Shown: in pieces, positions 17,386 through 26,332 of the stretch
Numbering within the stretch: position 1 is the first letter of the stretch
Layout: every line of letters starts with the position of its first letter
From: Geobacteraceae bacterium
GTDB taxonomy: Bacteria > Desulfobacterota > Desulfuromonadia > Desulfuromonadales > Geopsychrobacteraceae
Length of the DNA: 42,374 nucleotides
NCBI GenBank assembly: GCA_007125165.1
Contig: SLDV01000002.1
Location: 1 to 42,374 of the forward strand
Direction: 5' to 3'
The notes under the pieces: model-generated
The model's database searches: none
Told to the model about the DNA's origin: nothing
Seen by the model: the letters and a program-made list of their open reading frames with translations, nothing else
Translations under genes and position numbers: made by a program

Positions 17386-18654
17386 ATGGAGATCAAGGTA
17401 CCCCAGGTAGGAGAATCGATTGTCGAGGCCGAAATCGGCGAATGGTTCAAAAAAGATGGCGATTACGTCACCAAGGACGATCTACTCCTGGAGCTGGAAA
17501 CGGAAAAGGTCAACGTAGAACTGAATGCTGAAGCATCGGGGCGCCTGACAATTCTTGCCAAAAATGGCGAAACGGTGAAGATCGGGGCGGTCATCGGACG
17601 TATCGACACGTCTGCCGAAGAAACCGGCAACAACGCGGAAACAAACGAGGCAAAAGGTAAAGAATCCCAGTCCGAAGAAAAGATTGAAGAGACGCAGGAA
17701 CAGGAAAGAAAAGAGGAGTCCAAAAACACAAAAGAAGAGGATAAAACAGACTCCGAAAAAAAACCGATGAATCCGGCCGTACCCAAAATTGCGGCGGAGC
17801 GTGGGATTGACCCGGAAAAGATTAAAGGAAGTGGTCGTGACGGACGGGTTCTGGTCGATGATATCCCTGCCGAAAAGAAACACAAAGAAGAGAAAAAAGA
17901 GCAGCCAACGGAGGCAGAAAAAACATCTGCGGAGAAAAAAACATCAGAACACCCGGATCGCACAGAGCGCGTCGCTATGACCCGGATCCGGCGAAAAATT
18001 GCCGAACACCTGCTCAAGGCCAAGCAGGAAACGGCCATGCTGACCACCTTCAACGACGCTGACATGAGTCGGGTCATCGCCCTGCGCAACAATTATAAAG
18101 AAGCCTTCCTGAAAAAATATGACATTCCCCTGGGCTTTATGTCGTTCTTTGTCAAAGCCTGCGCCGAAGCCCTAAAGACTTATCCCGAGGTTAACGCCAG
18201 CATCGACGGCACCGACATCATCTATCATCATTACCGTGACATCGGTGTGGCCGTCGGCAGCAAACGCGGGTTGGTCGTACCGGTTATACGTGATGCTGAC
18301 CACCTCGGCTTTGATGAAGTCGAGGCGACTATCCGTGACCTTGCCGTCCGTGCCGATAGTGGCAAGCTGAGCCTGGACGAGCTGGAAGGGGGAACCTTTA
18401 CCATTTCCAACGGCGGCATCTACGGCTCGGTGCTCTCCACCCCCCTGCTCAATCCGCCACAGAGCGCAATCCTCGGCATGCATGCCATCCAGGATCGCGC
18501 GGTGGTGCGCGACGGTAACATTGTCATACGCCCGATCATGAATCTGGCGTTGAGCTACGATCATCGGTTGATCGACGGGCAACAGGCAGTGAGTTTCTTG
18601 AAACAGGTTAAAACCTACATCGAAACACCGGAAACCCTGCTGCTGAAATTATGA
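17386..18654 (+). CDS. sucB: 2-oxoglutarate dehydrogenase E2, dihydrolipoamide succinyltransferase
   Basis: I place the start at the ATG at 17386, two bases after the sucA stop and six bases after AGAGG. The 422-residue protein has a lipoyl domain at 1-75 with the lipoylated Lys41 in ELETEKVNVEL. A long, very charged Glu/Lys linker (about 80-125) follows, then the E3/E1-binding domain (AVPKIAAERGID...GSGRDGRVLVDDI), a second charged linker, and the catalytic domain ending with SYDHRLIDGQQAV (catalytic His and Asp). The linker is unusually acidic and lysine-rich instead of the common Ala/Pro type. It works with SucA and Lpd. Confidence 0.96.
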   Translation: MEIKVPQVGESIVEAEIGEWFKKDGDYVTKDDLLLELETEKVNVELNAEASGRLTILAKNGETVKIGAVIGRIDTSAEETGNNAETNEAKGKESQSEEKIEETQEQERKEESKNTKEEDKTDSEKKPMNPAVPKIAAERGIDPEKIKGSGRDGRVLVDDIPAEKKHKEEKKEQPTEAEKTSAEKKTSEHPDRTERVAMTRIRRKIAEHLLKAKQETAMLTTFNDADMSRVIALRNNYKEAFLKKYDIPLGFMSFFVKACAEALKTYPEVNASIDGTDIIYHHYRDIGVAVGSKRGLVVPVIRDADHLGFDEVEATIRDLAVRADSGKLSLDELEGGTFTISNGGIYGSVLSTPLLNPPQSAILGMHAIQDRAVVRDGNIVIRPIMNLALSYDHRLIDGQQAVSFLKQVKTYIETPETLLLKL

Positions 18655-18744
18655 GGGCACCGAGACCCGATATTCCAACAGATTTTTATCATTCCCTAGT
18701 GCTTTTAGCGAGGATCATTCTATCTGGGTTCAAAGCTACACTGG

Positions 18745-18764
18745 ATTCCCGCCTTCGTGGGTAT
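18745..18764. repeat. dRS3-like short palindrome
   Basis: ATTCCC-GCCTTCGT-GGGTAT fits the loose pattern ATTCCC-N8-GGGAAT of short repeats found in many bacterial genomes, with flanks CTGG and GACAGC as commonly seen. It lies in the 157-base gap between sucB and lpd. Only one copy is seen here. Confidence 0.4.
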
Positions 18765-18811
18765 GACAGCTAAGGGTCTACAACTAGTTGGTTAAGGAGA
18801 TTAAAGTATCC

Positions 18812-20224
18812 ATGTCGAATACAAATTACGACCTGATCGTCATCGGTGGCGGACCGGGAGGCTATGTCGCAGCAATTCGAGCCGCTCAACTGGGTTTTAG
18901 TGTTGCCCTGGTAGAGAAGCGTGACACCCTGGGCGGCGTCTGTCTCAATGAAGGCTGCATTCCGAGCAAGGCCCTGCTTGAATCGAGTGAACTTTATGCC
19001 CGTACCCGTCACGAACTGGCGGAGCATGGCGTTGACGTCGGCGAGGTAAAACTCAACCTGGAACAAATGATGACCCGCAAAGAGGAGATCATCAACAAGT
19101 TGACCGGCGGTATTGCCGGACTGATGAAAAAAAACAAGATCAAGGTTTTTACGGGGGCTGGGGAGTTGTTACCAAAAGAACAAGAGTTGTGCCGCCTCAA
19201 TATTATCAGCGGTGATGACAAGCAGGAAATCGCCGCAAAAAATCTCCTATTGGCTACCGGCAGTGAAGCTATCGAACTGAAGCATCTACCCTTTGACGGA
19301 AAAAAAATCATCAATGCCCGTGATGCCCTCAGCCTGACCGAAGTTCCGCAACGATTGCTGGTTGTCGGCGGAGGCGTCATTGGACTGGAGATGGGGTCAG
19401 TCTGGAGCCGCCTCGGCGCGCAAGTCACCGTGGTTGAGATGCTTCCGCAAATCCTGCCGCAGACCGATCCTCAGGTCGCCCAAACCCTGCAGCGTAGCCT
19501 CAAAAAACAAGGACTGGACATCCGCCTCGAAACCCGGCTGGAGAAAATCAGCTCCGGTGATAAAGAAATCACCGCCACCCTTACGACAGCAGACAAGCAG
19601 GAAGAGATCGTCTGTGACAAGATTCTGGTTGCCGCCGGTCGCCGGGCCCGTACCGACGGATTGAACCTGGATGCGGTCGGGCTGAAGCCCAACAAGGCCG
19701 GTCAGCTCGATATTGATGAGAACTTCCAGACCACTACTGCCGGCATTTACGCTATCGGCGACCTGGTGGCAGGCCCGATGCTGGCTCACAAGGCCAGTGA
19801 CGAAGGGGTTGTCTTCGCCGAGCGTCTCGCCGGTCAGGCAGCAACCATCAACTATCCGGGAATTCCCGGGGTTACCTACACCTGGCCGGAAGTGGCCTCC
19901 GTCGGCCATACGGAAGAACAACTCAAGGAAAAAAACATCCCCTACAAAGCCGGTAAATTTTTTTTCAGTGCCAGCGGGCGTGCCCTCTGCAACGGTACCA
20001 CCGACGGCTTTATCAAGGTTCTGGCGGATCCCGACAGTGGCCGCGTTCACGGAGTCCATATGGTCGGACCGCACGCTTCCGAGCTGATCGCTGCAGCGGC
20101 AACAGTTTATTCCTTCGGCGGCAGCGTCCATGATCTGGCCGTTACCAGCCATGCCCACCCGACGCTGGCGGAAGTATTCAAAGAAGCAGCCCTGGCCGTC
20201 AATAAAGAGGCCATTCATGCCTGA
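18812..20224 (+). CDS. lpd: Dihydrolipoamide dehydrogenase (E3)
   Basis: A 470-residue flavoprotein disulfide reductase starting at the ATG at 18812 (MSNTNYDLIVIGGGPGGYVA) after AAGGAGA; the longer TTG frame is not needed. It has the FAD Rossmann motif GGGPGGYVAAIRAA, the redox disulfide GGVCLNEGCIPSK, the NAD-binding motif VVGGGVIGLEMGSVWSRLG, the second FAD motif YAIGDLVAGPMLAHKA, and the C-terminal HAHPTLAEVFKEA with the catalytic His-Glu pair. It reoxidises the lipoyl groups of SucB with NAD+. It is near sucAB but separated by a 157-base repeat-bearing spacer and may also serve pyruvate dehydrogenase or glycine cleavage. Confidence 0.97.
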   Translation: MSNTNYDLIVIGGGPGGYVAAIRAAQLGFSVALVEKRDTLGGVCLNEGCIPSKALLESSELYARTRHELAEHGVDVGEVKLNLEQMMTRKEEIINKLTGGIAGLMKKNKIKVFTGAGELLPKEQELCRLNIISGDDKQEIAAKNLLLATGSEAIELKHLPFDGKKIINARDALSLTEVPQRLLVVGGGVIGLEMGSVWSRLGAQVTVVEMLPQILPQTDPQVAQTLQRSLKKQGLDIRLETRLEKISSGDKEITATLTTADKQEEIVCDKILVAAGRRARTDGLNLDAVGLKPNKAGQLDIDENFQTTTAGIYAIGDLVAGPMLAHKASDEGVVFAERLAGQAATINYPGIPGVTYTWPEVASVGHTEEQLKEKNIPYKAGKFFFSASGRALCNGTTDGFIKVLADPDSGRVHGVHMVGPHASELIAAAATVYSFGGSVHDLAVTSHAHPTLAEVFKEAALAVNKEAIHA

Positions 20225-20299
20225 TTCATAGCGGCAATTTTTTTATTGAGCTAACCAGAAATGAAAATTGTCCATCTATTTATTGCAAAGGATTAAACA

Positions 20300-21604
20300 T
20301 TGAAATCGTTAAAAAAACTGTTACTGGTCGTTATTCTTATCAGCGCGGTAATTGCTGCTGTTGCCTATTTTCGTGACACCACCCCACCTCTCGTTTCCCT
20401 TACCCCGGGTGAAGGACCGGTATCCCCGCTAACACCATTTTTTCTCGCTATTGAAGATGATGGTGCCGGCATCAAGGAGGTCCAGGTGCATCTGTCACAA
20501 GGAGATCTTCGTATTCAGTTAGCCCACGAGGACTTCCCCGCGGCCACAAAAGATGCCCGGATCGAATTCAATCTGGAAGGGTTGCGCCTGCGCGAAGGAC
20601 TTTTTACTATCGAAGTCAGTGCTCAGGACCATTCCATATATCGCCTCGGCCAGGGAAATGTGGAAGACATCTTCTTTCAGCTGACCTACGATTCCCGTCC
20701 GCCAACCATTTCGGTCATGAGTCGCGCCCATAATTTTACCCGGGGGGGATCCGGACTGGTGACCTTCTCCCTTGACGAACCTGTCAGTCGGGCCGGGGTC
20801 TTTTTTGGCGATCATTTTTTCCCGGCTTATCCTCAAGAATCGGGCATACATGTCAGCGCAGTTACTTTCCCCTACTACCTGGAACCAAAGGATTTTGTTC
20901 CCCGCATTGTTGCTGTCGATCTCGCCGGCAATGAACGCCAGGCGGGGATTTATTATCGCGCCAACAATCGACAATTCCGCCAACGCCAGATCACCATTAC
21001 CGACAACTTTCTGGATATGACTCTGCCGGAATTCATGCATCAGGTGCCGAACTTTGATACTCCCCTGGAAACCTTTCTCTATATCAATCAGGAAGTCCGC
21101 AGGGAAAATCGAGCCACGGTTGCTGCCCTGGCCGAGAAAACCCACCCGGAACCTCTGTGGGAGGGAGTTTTTCTGCGTCAGCCTAGAGCCGCAACGCAGG
21201 GATTGTTCGCCGACCATCGGACCTATATCTACAATGGTAAAGAAATTGATCGTACCGTCCACCTTGGTTATGATCTTGCGTCGGTCGCTCAGGCTGAAAT
21301 TATCGCCACCAACACCGGCAAAGTCATATTCAACGACTTTCTTGGAATTTACGGTCTCTGTATTGTTATTGACCATGGCCTCGGCATTCAGACCCTTTAC
21401 GCTCACCTGAGCCAGAGCCATGTTGATGTTGGTCAAATGATTAACCGCGGCGACGTGATCGGTCGCAGTGGCGTTACCGGCCTCGCCGGTGGAGATCATT
21501 TGCATTTTGAAGTCCTGGTTGGCGGTATCCCCACTCAACCTATTGAATGGTGGGATGCCAACTGGCAGTACAACAACATCGACAGCAAGCTCAAGACGGA
21601 ATAA
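20300..21604 (+). CDS. Membrane-anchored M23-family peptidase (LytM/NlpD-like)
   Basis: A 434-residue protein beginning at a TTG at 20300 after AAAGGA. A hydrophobic N-terminal helix (LLLVVILISAVIAAVAYF) anchors it, with the rest in the periplasm. Residues about 30-240 hold two beta-sandwich-like stretches (TPPLVSLTPGEGP; SRPPTISVMSRAHN). The C-terminal M23 domain (about 310-425) has HLGYDLA with the first zinc ligands, VIDHGLGIQTLYAHLSQ and the HLHFEV motif, so the zinc site looks complete. Such enzymes cut peptidoglycan cross-links or activate amidases. The gene appears monocistronic. Confidence 0.9.
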   Translation: MKSLKKLLLVVILISAVIAAVAYFRDTTPPLVSLTPGEGPVSPLTPFFLAIEDDGAGIKEVQVHLSQGDLRIQLAHEDFPAATKDARIEFNLEGLRLREGLFTIEVSAQDHSIYRLGQGNVEDIFFQLTYDSRPPTISVMSRAHNFTRGGSGLVTFSLDEPVSRAGVFFGDHFFPAYPQESGIHVSAVTFPYYLEPKDFVPRIVAVDLAGNERQAGIYYRANNRQFRQRQITITDNFLDMTLPEFMHQVPNFDTPLETFLYINQEVRRENRATVAALAEKTHPEPLWEGVFLRQPRAATQGLFADHRTYIYNGKEIDRTVHLGYDLASVAQAEIIATNTGKVIFNDFLGIYGLCIVIDHGLGIQTLYAHLSQSHVDVGQMINRGDVIGRSGVTGLAGGDHLHFEVLVGGIPTQPIEWWDANWQYNNIDSKLKTE

Positions 21605-21716
21605 TTATTTCCCGCTAGTTGGTGTTCATCCGCAAATCAATTGGGAATTGCTTGACTGATTACAGGCTGTGGCCTACTAACTTGTCTATTTTCTCTTTGT
21701 AATGAAAGGTACCTCG

Positions 21717-22787
21717 ATGAAAAAAACAATGGTGATGATACTTGTTGTGCTACTTGCCGGCTTTACCGGACATGCTTTTGCTCAAGGCAAACAGGTCAAG
21801 GCAGGTTTTGTCTACGTTGGCCCGGTTGGGGATGCCGGTTGGACCTTTGCCCACGATCAGGGCCGCAAGGAAATGGAAAAACTCCCATTTGTTGAACCCT
21901 CCACCTATATCGAATCGGTTCCCGGTGGTGCTGAATCGGCACGTGTTATCAATGGTCTGGTCCGGCGTGGCCACAACCTGATTTTCACCACCAGTTTCGG
22001 CTATATGGACGCAACCATTGATGTCGCCGCGCGCAACAAGGATGTGGTTTTCATGCATGCATCCGGTTACAGAACCGCCGAAAATGTTGGTACTTACTTT
22101 GGACGCATGTACGAGCCACGCTATCTTTCCGGTATGATCGCCGGTAAAATGACGGAAAAGAATATCGTCGGCTATGTTGCCGCCTTCCCGATTCCGGAGG
22201 TCATCCGTGGCATCAACGCTTTTACCCTCGGTGTCCGCAGTGTCAACCCTGATGCCCAGGTTCGCGTCGTCTGGACCCAGACCTGGTTTGATCCGGGCGT
22301 AGAGCGCGATGCGGCCGACAGTCTGCTCGATGTCGGTGCCGATGTTCTGGCCATGCATCAGGATGCGCCCGCCACTCTTCAGGCGGCAGAAGCCCGTGGA
22401 GCCTATGTTATCGGCTATAACAGTGACAACCGACGCTTTGCACCTAATGCCTTTCTGACCGCTCCTGTCTGGAACTGGGGGCCGCTGTATTCCCATATTG
22501 CCCAGGCCGTTCATGACGGAACCTGGTCATCAGAGCAGATCTGGTGGGGAATGAAAGAGGATCTGGTACAACTGGCCACTCTAAGCGACAGAATCCCCGC
22601 TGATGTACAGACTCTGGTCAATGAGCGTGCGGAAGAAATCAGAACCGGCAATTTTCACCCCTTCACCGGCCCGATCAAGGACCGTGACGGCAACGAAGCT
22701 CTGGCTTCCGGTCAGATCATGAGTGACCCTGATCTGCTGAGTATGAATTTTTTCGTTGAAGGGGTTATCGGAACCTTGTCTAACTGA
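21717..22787 (+). CDS. BMP-family ABC transporter substrate-binding protein, probable purine nucleoside binder
   Basis: The ATG at 21717 has GAAAGG seven bases upstream; an ATG at 21702 is less likely. An N-terminal signal peptide (MKKTMVMILVVLLAGFTGHA) with cleavage near AFA-QG and no lipobox cysteine points to a soluble periplasmic protein. The body matches the BMP/PnrA family: KAGFVYVGPVGDAGWTFAHD, IFTTSFGYMD, YFGRMYEPRYLSGMIAG, and GYNSDNRRFAPNAFL. The family binds purine nucleosides. The xpt gene at the end of the operon supports purine cargo here. A hairpin follows the stop, which may make this gene more abundant than the rest of the operon. Confidence 0.9.
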   Translation: MKKTMVMILVVLLAGFTGHAFAQGKQVKAGFVYVGPVGDAGWTFAHDQGRKEMEKLPFVEPSTYIESVPGGAESARVINGLVRRGHNLIFTTSFGYMDATIDVAARNKDVVFMHASGYRTAENVGTYFGRMYEPRYLSGMIAGKMTEKNIVGYVAAFPIPEVIRGINAFTLGVRSVNPDAQVRVVWTQTWFDPGVERDAADSLLDVGADVLAMHQDAPATLQAAEARGAYVIGYNSDNRRFAPNAFLTAPVWNWGPLYSHIAQAVHDGTWSSEQIWWGMKEDLVQLATLSDRIPADVQTLVNERAEEIRTGNFHPFTGPIKDRDGNEALASGQIMSDPDLLSMNFFVEGVIGTLSN

Positions 22788-22801
22788 TCCTCTTTTTAAG
22801 A

Positions 22802-22833
22802 CGGCACGTCTGGTAACAGGCGTGCCGATTTTT
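22802..22833 (+). terminator. Hairpin with T-run between binding protein and ATPase genes, likely attenuator
   Basis: CGGCACG (22802-22808) pairs with CGTGCCG (22821-22827), 12-base loop, followed by ATTTTTTAT. The T-run ends one base before the ATPase ATG, so the terminator sits within the operon and also occupies the place of the ribosome site. Partial termination would lower transporter output relative to binding protein, a common stoichiometry device. Confidence 0.75.
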
Positions 22834-22834
22834 T

Positions 22835-24352
22835 ATGCCTGAATTGCTTCAGATCGAACATATCAGGAAAACCTTCCCCGGCGTCATCGCCCTCGATGAC
22901 GTTTCTTTTACCGTTGCTACGGGAGAAATACACACAATTTTAGGGGAAAATGGTGCCGGCAAAAGCACCCTGATGAATGTGCTGACCGGACTGTACCACC
23001 CCGATTCCGGAAAGATGTGTCTGGACGGCACAGAAGTCCACTTCACCAGCCCCCGCGATTCGCTGGCTTGCGGCATCGGCATGGTTCATCAGCACTTCAT
23101 GCTGGTACCGGCCCATAGTGTTTTTGAGAATATTCTCCTGGCCCTGGACAAGGTCCCTCTGCTCTATAACCGCAAACAATATCAGCAAAAAATTCAGAAG
23201 ATCATCGACACCTTTGAACTGGATCTCGATCTTGACACCGAGGTCTGGAAGCTGTCCATCGGAGCACAGCAGTGGATCGAACTGATCAAACTACTGTTGC
23301 GCGACTGCCGTCTGTTAATCCTTGATGAACCGACGGCAGTTCTTACTCCTCAGGAAACCGATCGCCTGTTCAGAGTGTTACGCCTGTTGCAGGAACAGGG
23401 CAAAAGCATTATTTTCATCTCACACAAAATGCGTGAGGTGGTAGAAATCTCTGACCGGGTTACGGTGTTAAAAAAAGGGCGCAGCATCAGTACCCTTGAT
23501 CGCGGCAGCTTTGATCGGGAAATCCTGGCCGGACTCATGATCGGCCAGGACAAGATACCCGAGTGGCAGAAAAACCTGCAGATGTCGGAAAATATCGTCC
23601 TTGATATCCGTAATCTTTCCGTTCGCAATGATCGTGGACTGGCCGATCTGGACCAGGTCAGCCTGCAACTCAAAGAGGGAGAGATTCTTGGAATTGCCGG
23701 TATTGCCGGCAACGGCCAGAAAGCCCTTGCTGAAGCCCTGACCGGGCTTAAACCTGTGACCAGGGGTAAAATTTTTGCCGGCGAAGTCGACATCACTCAC
23801 AGCACCGCTCGTTCTTCCTACATCTCCGGCATTGCCCATATTCCGGAAGATCGCAAAAGTATCGGTATCGCTCCGGATCTGGACGTTGCTGACAACCTGA
23901 TCATGAAGAGCTACAAAAACCCGTTGTTCAGGCGTGGTTTTTTTCAGAATCGGGGAGCCATCCGCCGCAATGCTGAGGATAAAGTGTCCCGCTTTGCCAT
24001 TAAGACCGGACCCGATGGCTCGCCGGTGCGCTATCTCTCCGGCGGCAACATTCAAAAAGTCATTATTGCCAGAGAACTCTCTGAAAACCCTCGTGTTCTG
24101 GTTGCCCTCTACCCTACCCGCGGCCTCGATATCGGTAGCGCCGAATATATTCACAAGGTCATTGTCGAAGGGGCTGGTCGTGGCATGAGTACCATCCTGA
24201 TTGCTGAGGACCTGGACGAACTCCTTAAACTCAGCGATCGCATTGCTGTCATGTTCCGCGGTCGCATCATCGGCTATGCTGACCCACGCCGGACCACACG
24301 CGAAGAGATCGGTTTGATGATGAGCGGTGAAAGACAGGATCAGGCTTCATGA
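22835..24352 (+). CDS. ABC transporter ATPase with two nucleotide-binding domains (purine nucleoside uptake)
   Basis: A 505-residue protein with two ATPase domains in tandem, like RbsA/NupO. The first has Walker A GENGAGKSTLMN, signature-like LSIGAQQWIELIKLL (degenerate) and Walker B LLILDEPTAVLT. The second (from about residue 255) has GIAGNGQKALAEAL, LSGGNIQKVIIARELSE and LVALYPTRGLDIGS, a family-typical variant second site. The start ATG at 22835 directly abuts the hairpin T-run and no clear ribosome site is seen. Its stop overlaps the permease gene by four bases. Energises uptake through the next two permeases. Confidence 0.92.
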   Translation: MPELLQIEHIRKTFPGVIALDDVSFTVATGEIHTILGENGAGKSTLMNVLTGLYHPDSGKMCLDGTEVHFTSPRDSLACGIGMVHQHFMLVPAHSVFENILLALDKVPLLYNRKQYQQKIQKIIDTFELDLDLDTEVWKLSIGAQQWIELIKLLLRDCRLLILDEPTAVLTPQETDRLFRVLRLLQEQGKSIIFISHKMREVVEISDRVTVLKKGRSISTLDRGSFDREILAGLMIGQDKIPEWQKNLQMSENIVLDIRNLSVRNDRGLADLDQVSLQLKEGEILGIAGIAGNGQKALAEALTGLKPVTRGKIFAGEVDITHSTARSSYISGIAHIPEDRKSIGIAPDLDVADNLIMKSYKNPLFRRGFFQNRGAIRRNAEDKVSRFAIKTGPDGSPVRYLSGGNIQKVIIARELSENPRVLVALYPTRGLDIGSAEYIHKVIVEGAGRGMSTILIAEDLDELLKLSDRIAVMFRGRIIGYADPRRTTREEIGLMMSGERQDQAS

Positions 24353-25419
24353 AACTGGTTATTGAACGCCGTGACACCTCTTCAACCCTGATGCGCTTCG
24401 CTGCCCCGGTTGCATCAATCTTCGTGGCCCTGGCCTTTGCCGGCTTTCTGCTTCTGGCCGCTGGTATCAACCCCCTGGAAGCGTACCGTGAAATTCTGAT
24501 AGAGGCTGTCGGTTCCACCTACGGACTGTCGGAAACCCTGGTCAAGGCTACCCCTCTGATCCTCGCCGGGCTGGGCGTCAGCATCGCTTTCCGTATGCAG
24601 ATCTGGAACATTGGTGCCGAAGGACAGATCTACATAGGGGCCATGGGAGCTACCTGGGTCGCCCTTTTTTCCGGCCTCGAAAACCACTGGATGCTGATGA
24701 TCACCATGTTCAGCGCCGCCTTTATCTGCGGCGGTCTCTGGGCCGGTGTCGCCGGATTCCTGCGGGCCCGCTGGAGTGTCAATGAGGTTATCGTCACCCT
24801 GTTGATGAATTATATTGCCATCCTCCTTGTTGACTACCTGGTATACGGTCCCTGGCGCGATCCGCAGGGATTCAACTTTCCCCTGACCGCCCAATTTGCT
24901 GACGCCGCCCGTTTTGCAAGCTTTTTCGACACCCGGCTACACAGCGGTTTTTTTCTCGCTCTCGTCTTTGCCCTGCTCCTTTACCTGTTCATGGAACGTA
25001 CTGTCTGGGGTTATCAGATCAAGGTTATTGGCAGCAACCCGCAAGCGGCACGCTACGCCGGGATGCGCACAGGACAAGCAGTCTTCTGGGTGCTGTTCTT
25101 AAGCGGTGCCATTGCCGGAGTTGCCGGTTTCAGTGAGGTTGCCGGCCTGCAGTATCGACTGCAACACGGACTTTCCCCCGGCTATGGTTATACTGCCATT
25201 ATCATCGCCTGGCTGGCGCGACGCAGTGCCATAGGCGTTGTTATCGTCTCACTGCTGATGGGAATTCTGCTGGTCGGCGGTGACAGTCTGCAAATGTTGT
25301 GGCAACTGCCGATAGCCTTTGTTTATGCTTTTCAGGGGCTGATTCTGTTTTTTCTGCTGGGGTCGGACTTCTTTATCCAATACCGACTCAAGCTGATCAG
25401 GGGAATTCGTCATGGTTGA
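24349..25419 (+). CDS. ABC transporter permease 1 (NupP-like)
   Basis: A 356-residue polytopic permease with about eight to ten membrane segments. Family motifs include the IWNIGAEGQIYIGAMGATWV stretch, NEVIVTLLMNYIAILLVDYL and the EAA-like loop IGSNPQAARYAGMRTGQAVF. It resembles YufP/NupP of the nucleoside ABC systems. It overlaps the ATPase gene (ATGA) and the second permease by eight bases. With the next gene it forms the heterodimeric channel in the inner membrane. Confidence 0.9.
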   Translation: MKLVIERRDTSSTLMRFAAPVASIFVALAFAGFLLLAAGINPLEAYREILIEAVGSTYGLSETLVKATPLILAGLGVSIAFRMQIWNIGAEGQIYIGAMGATWVALFSGLENHWMLMITMFSAAFICGGLWAGVAGFLRARWSVNEVIVTLLMNYIAILLVDYLVYGPWRDPQGFNFPLTAQFADAARFASFFDTRLHSGFFLALVFALLLYLFMERTVWGYQIKVIGSNPQAARYAGMRTGQAVFWVLFLSGAIAGVAGFSEVAGLQYRLQHGLSPGYGYTAIIIAWLARRSAIGVVIVSLLMGILLVGGDSLQMLWQLPIAFVYAFQGLILFFLLGSDFFIQYRLKLIRGIRHG

Positions 25420-26332
25420 AATTCTGCTGGATGCCACAGTCCGAGCGGGCACACCGATTCTTTTTGCCACCCTGGGAGCCATCCTCAATGAACGAGCAGG
25501 GATCATCAATCTGGGGATTGAAGGCCTGATGCTCATCGGCGCCCTGGCCGGATTTGCCGGCACCTTCTACAGTGGGTCTCTGCTGATCGGAGTGCTCTGT
25601 GCCTTTATTGCAGCCTTTGTTGCCGGCAGCATCCATGCCCTTATTACCGTCCCCCTACGCGGCAACCAGATCGTCAGCGGCCTGGCCCTGACCATGTTCG
25701 GCATTGGCGTTACGGCACTATTCGGCCGCGGCATGGTCGGTGAGACCATCGTCGGTCTTGAGCGCATTGCCCTTCCCGGCCTGTCGCAACTGCCTATTGT
25801 CGGACGTGCCCTGTTTCAACAGGATCTGCTCATCTACATCAGTTTTATCCTGGTGTTTCTGATCTGGTTCTTTTTATATCGCACCCGCATTGGACTTGGC
25901 CTGCGAACCGTCGGCGAAAATCCGGCGGCCGCAGACACTTGCGGCATATCCGTCAGCCTCTACCGTTTTCTTGCCGTCACTACCGGCGCCGGGCTGGTTG
26001 GCATCGGTGGAGCTTATTTAAGCCTGGCCATGACCCCCATGTGGATTGAGAACATGTCCGCCGGACGTGGCTGGATTGCCGTGGCACTGGTGATCTTTTC
26101 CGGCTGGTCGAGCCACAGGGCGATGCTCGGTGCTTACCTGTTCGGCGGCATCACTGCTATGCAACTGCGCTTTCAAGCCATTGGCACCGATATCAGCACA
26201 CACATTCTGCAAATGCTTCCCTACATTTTCACCATTCTGGTACTGGTGGTATCAACGATACGCCTGCAGAAAGGGTCCAGCCAACAACCACAGGGACTTG
26301 GCCAGCCCTATGACCGAGAGGATCGCAAATGA
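25412..26332 (+). CDS. ABC transporter permease 2 (NupQ-like)
   Basis: A 306-residue permease with about eight hydrophobic helices. Typical features are LGAILNERAGIINLGIEGLM near the N-terminus, LRGNQIVSGLALTMFGIGVT, and the cytoplasmic loop RTVGENPAAADTCGISVSLY. The second half has the conserved GAYLSLAMTPMWIENMSAGR. It resembles YufQ/NupQ and partners the preceding permease. The last four bases overlap the xpt start, coupling uptake to salvage. Confidence 0.9.
   Translation: MVEILLDATVRAGTPILFATLGAILNERAGIINLGIEGLMLIGALAGFAGTFYSGSLLIGVLCAFIAAFVAGSIHALITVPLRGNQIVSGLALTMFGIGVTALFGRGMVGETIVGLERIALPGLSQLPIVGRALFQQDLLIYISFILVFLIWFFLYRTRIGLGLRTVGENPAAADTCGISVSLYRFLAVTTGAGLVGIGGAYLSLAMTPMWIENMSAGRGWIAVALVIFSGWSSHRAMLGAYLFGGITAMQLRFQAIGTDISTHILQMLPYIFTILVLVVSTIRLQKGSSQQPQGLGQPYDREDRK

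Noticed and set aside
19397-20218. 273-codon minus-strand open frame opposite lpd
   Set aside because: It is complementary to the C-terminal half of Lpd with conserved catalytic residues.
20519-21538. 339-codon minus-strand open frame
   Set aside because: It lies entirely opposite the M23 peptidase with its intact motifs; composition is that of a shadow frame.
21605-21716. Purine riboswitch upstream of the binding-protein gene
   Set aside because: The 112-base gap shows no three-way junction pattern or conserved riboswitch core.
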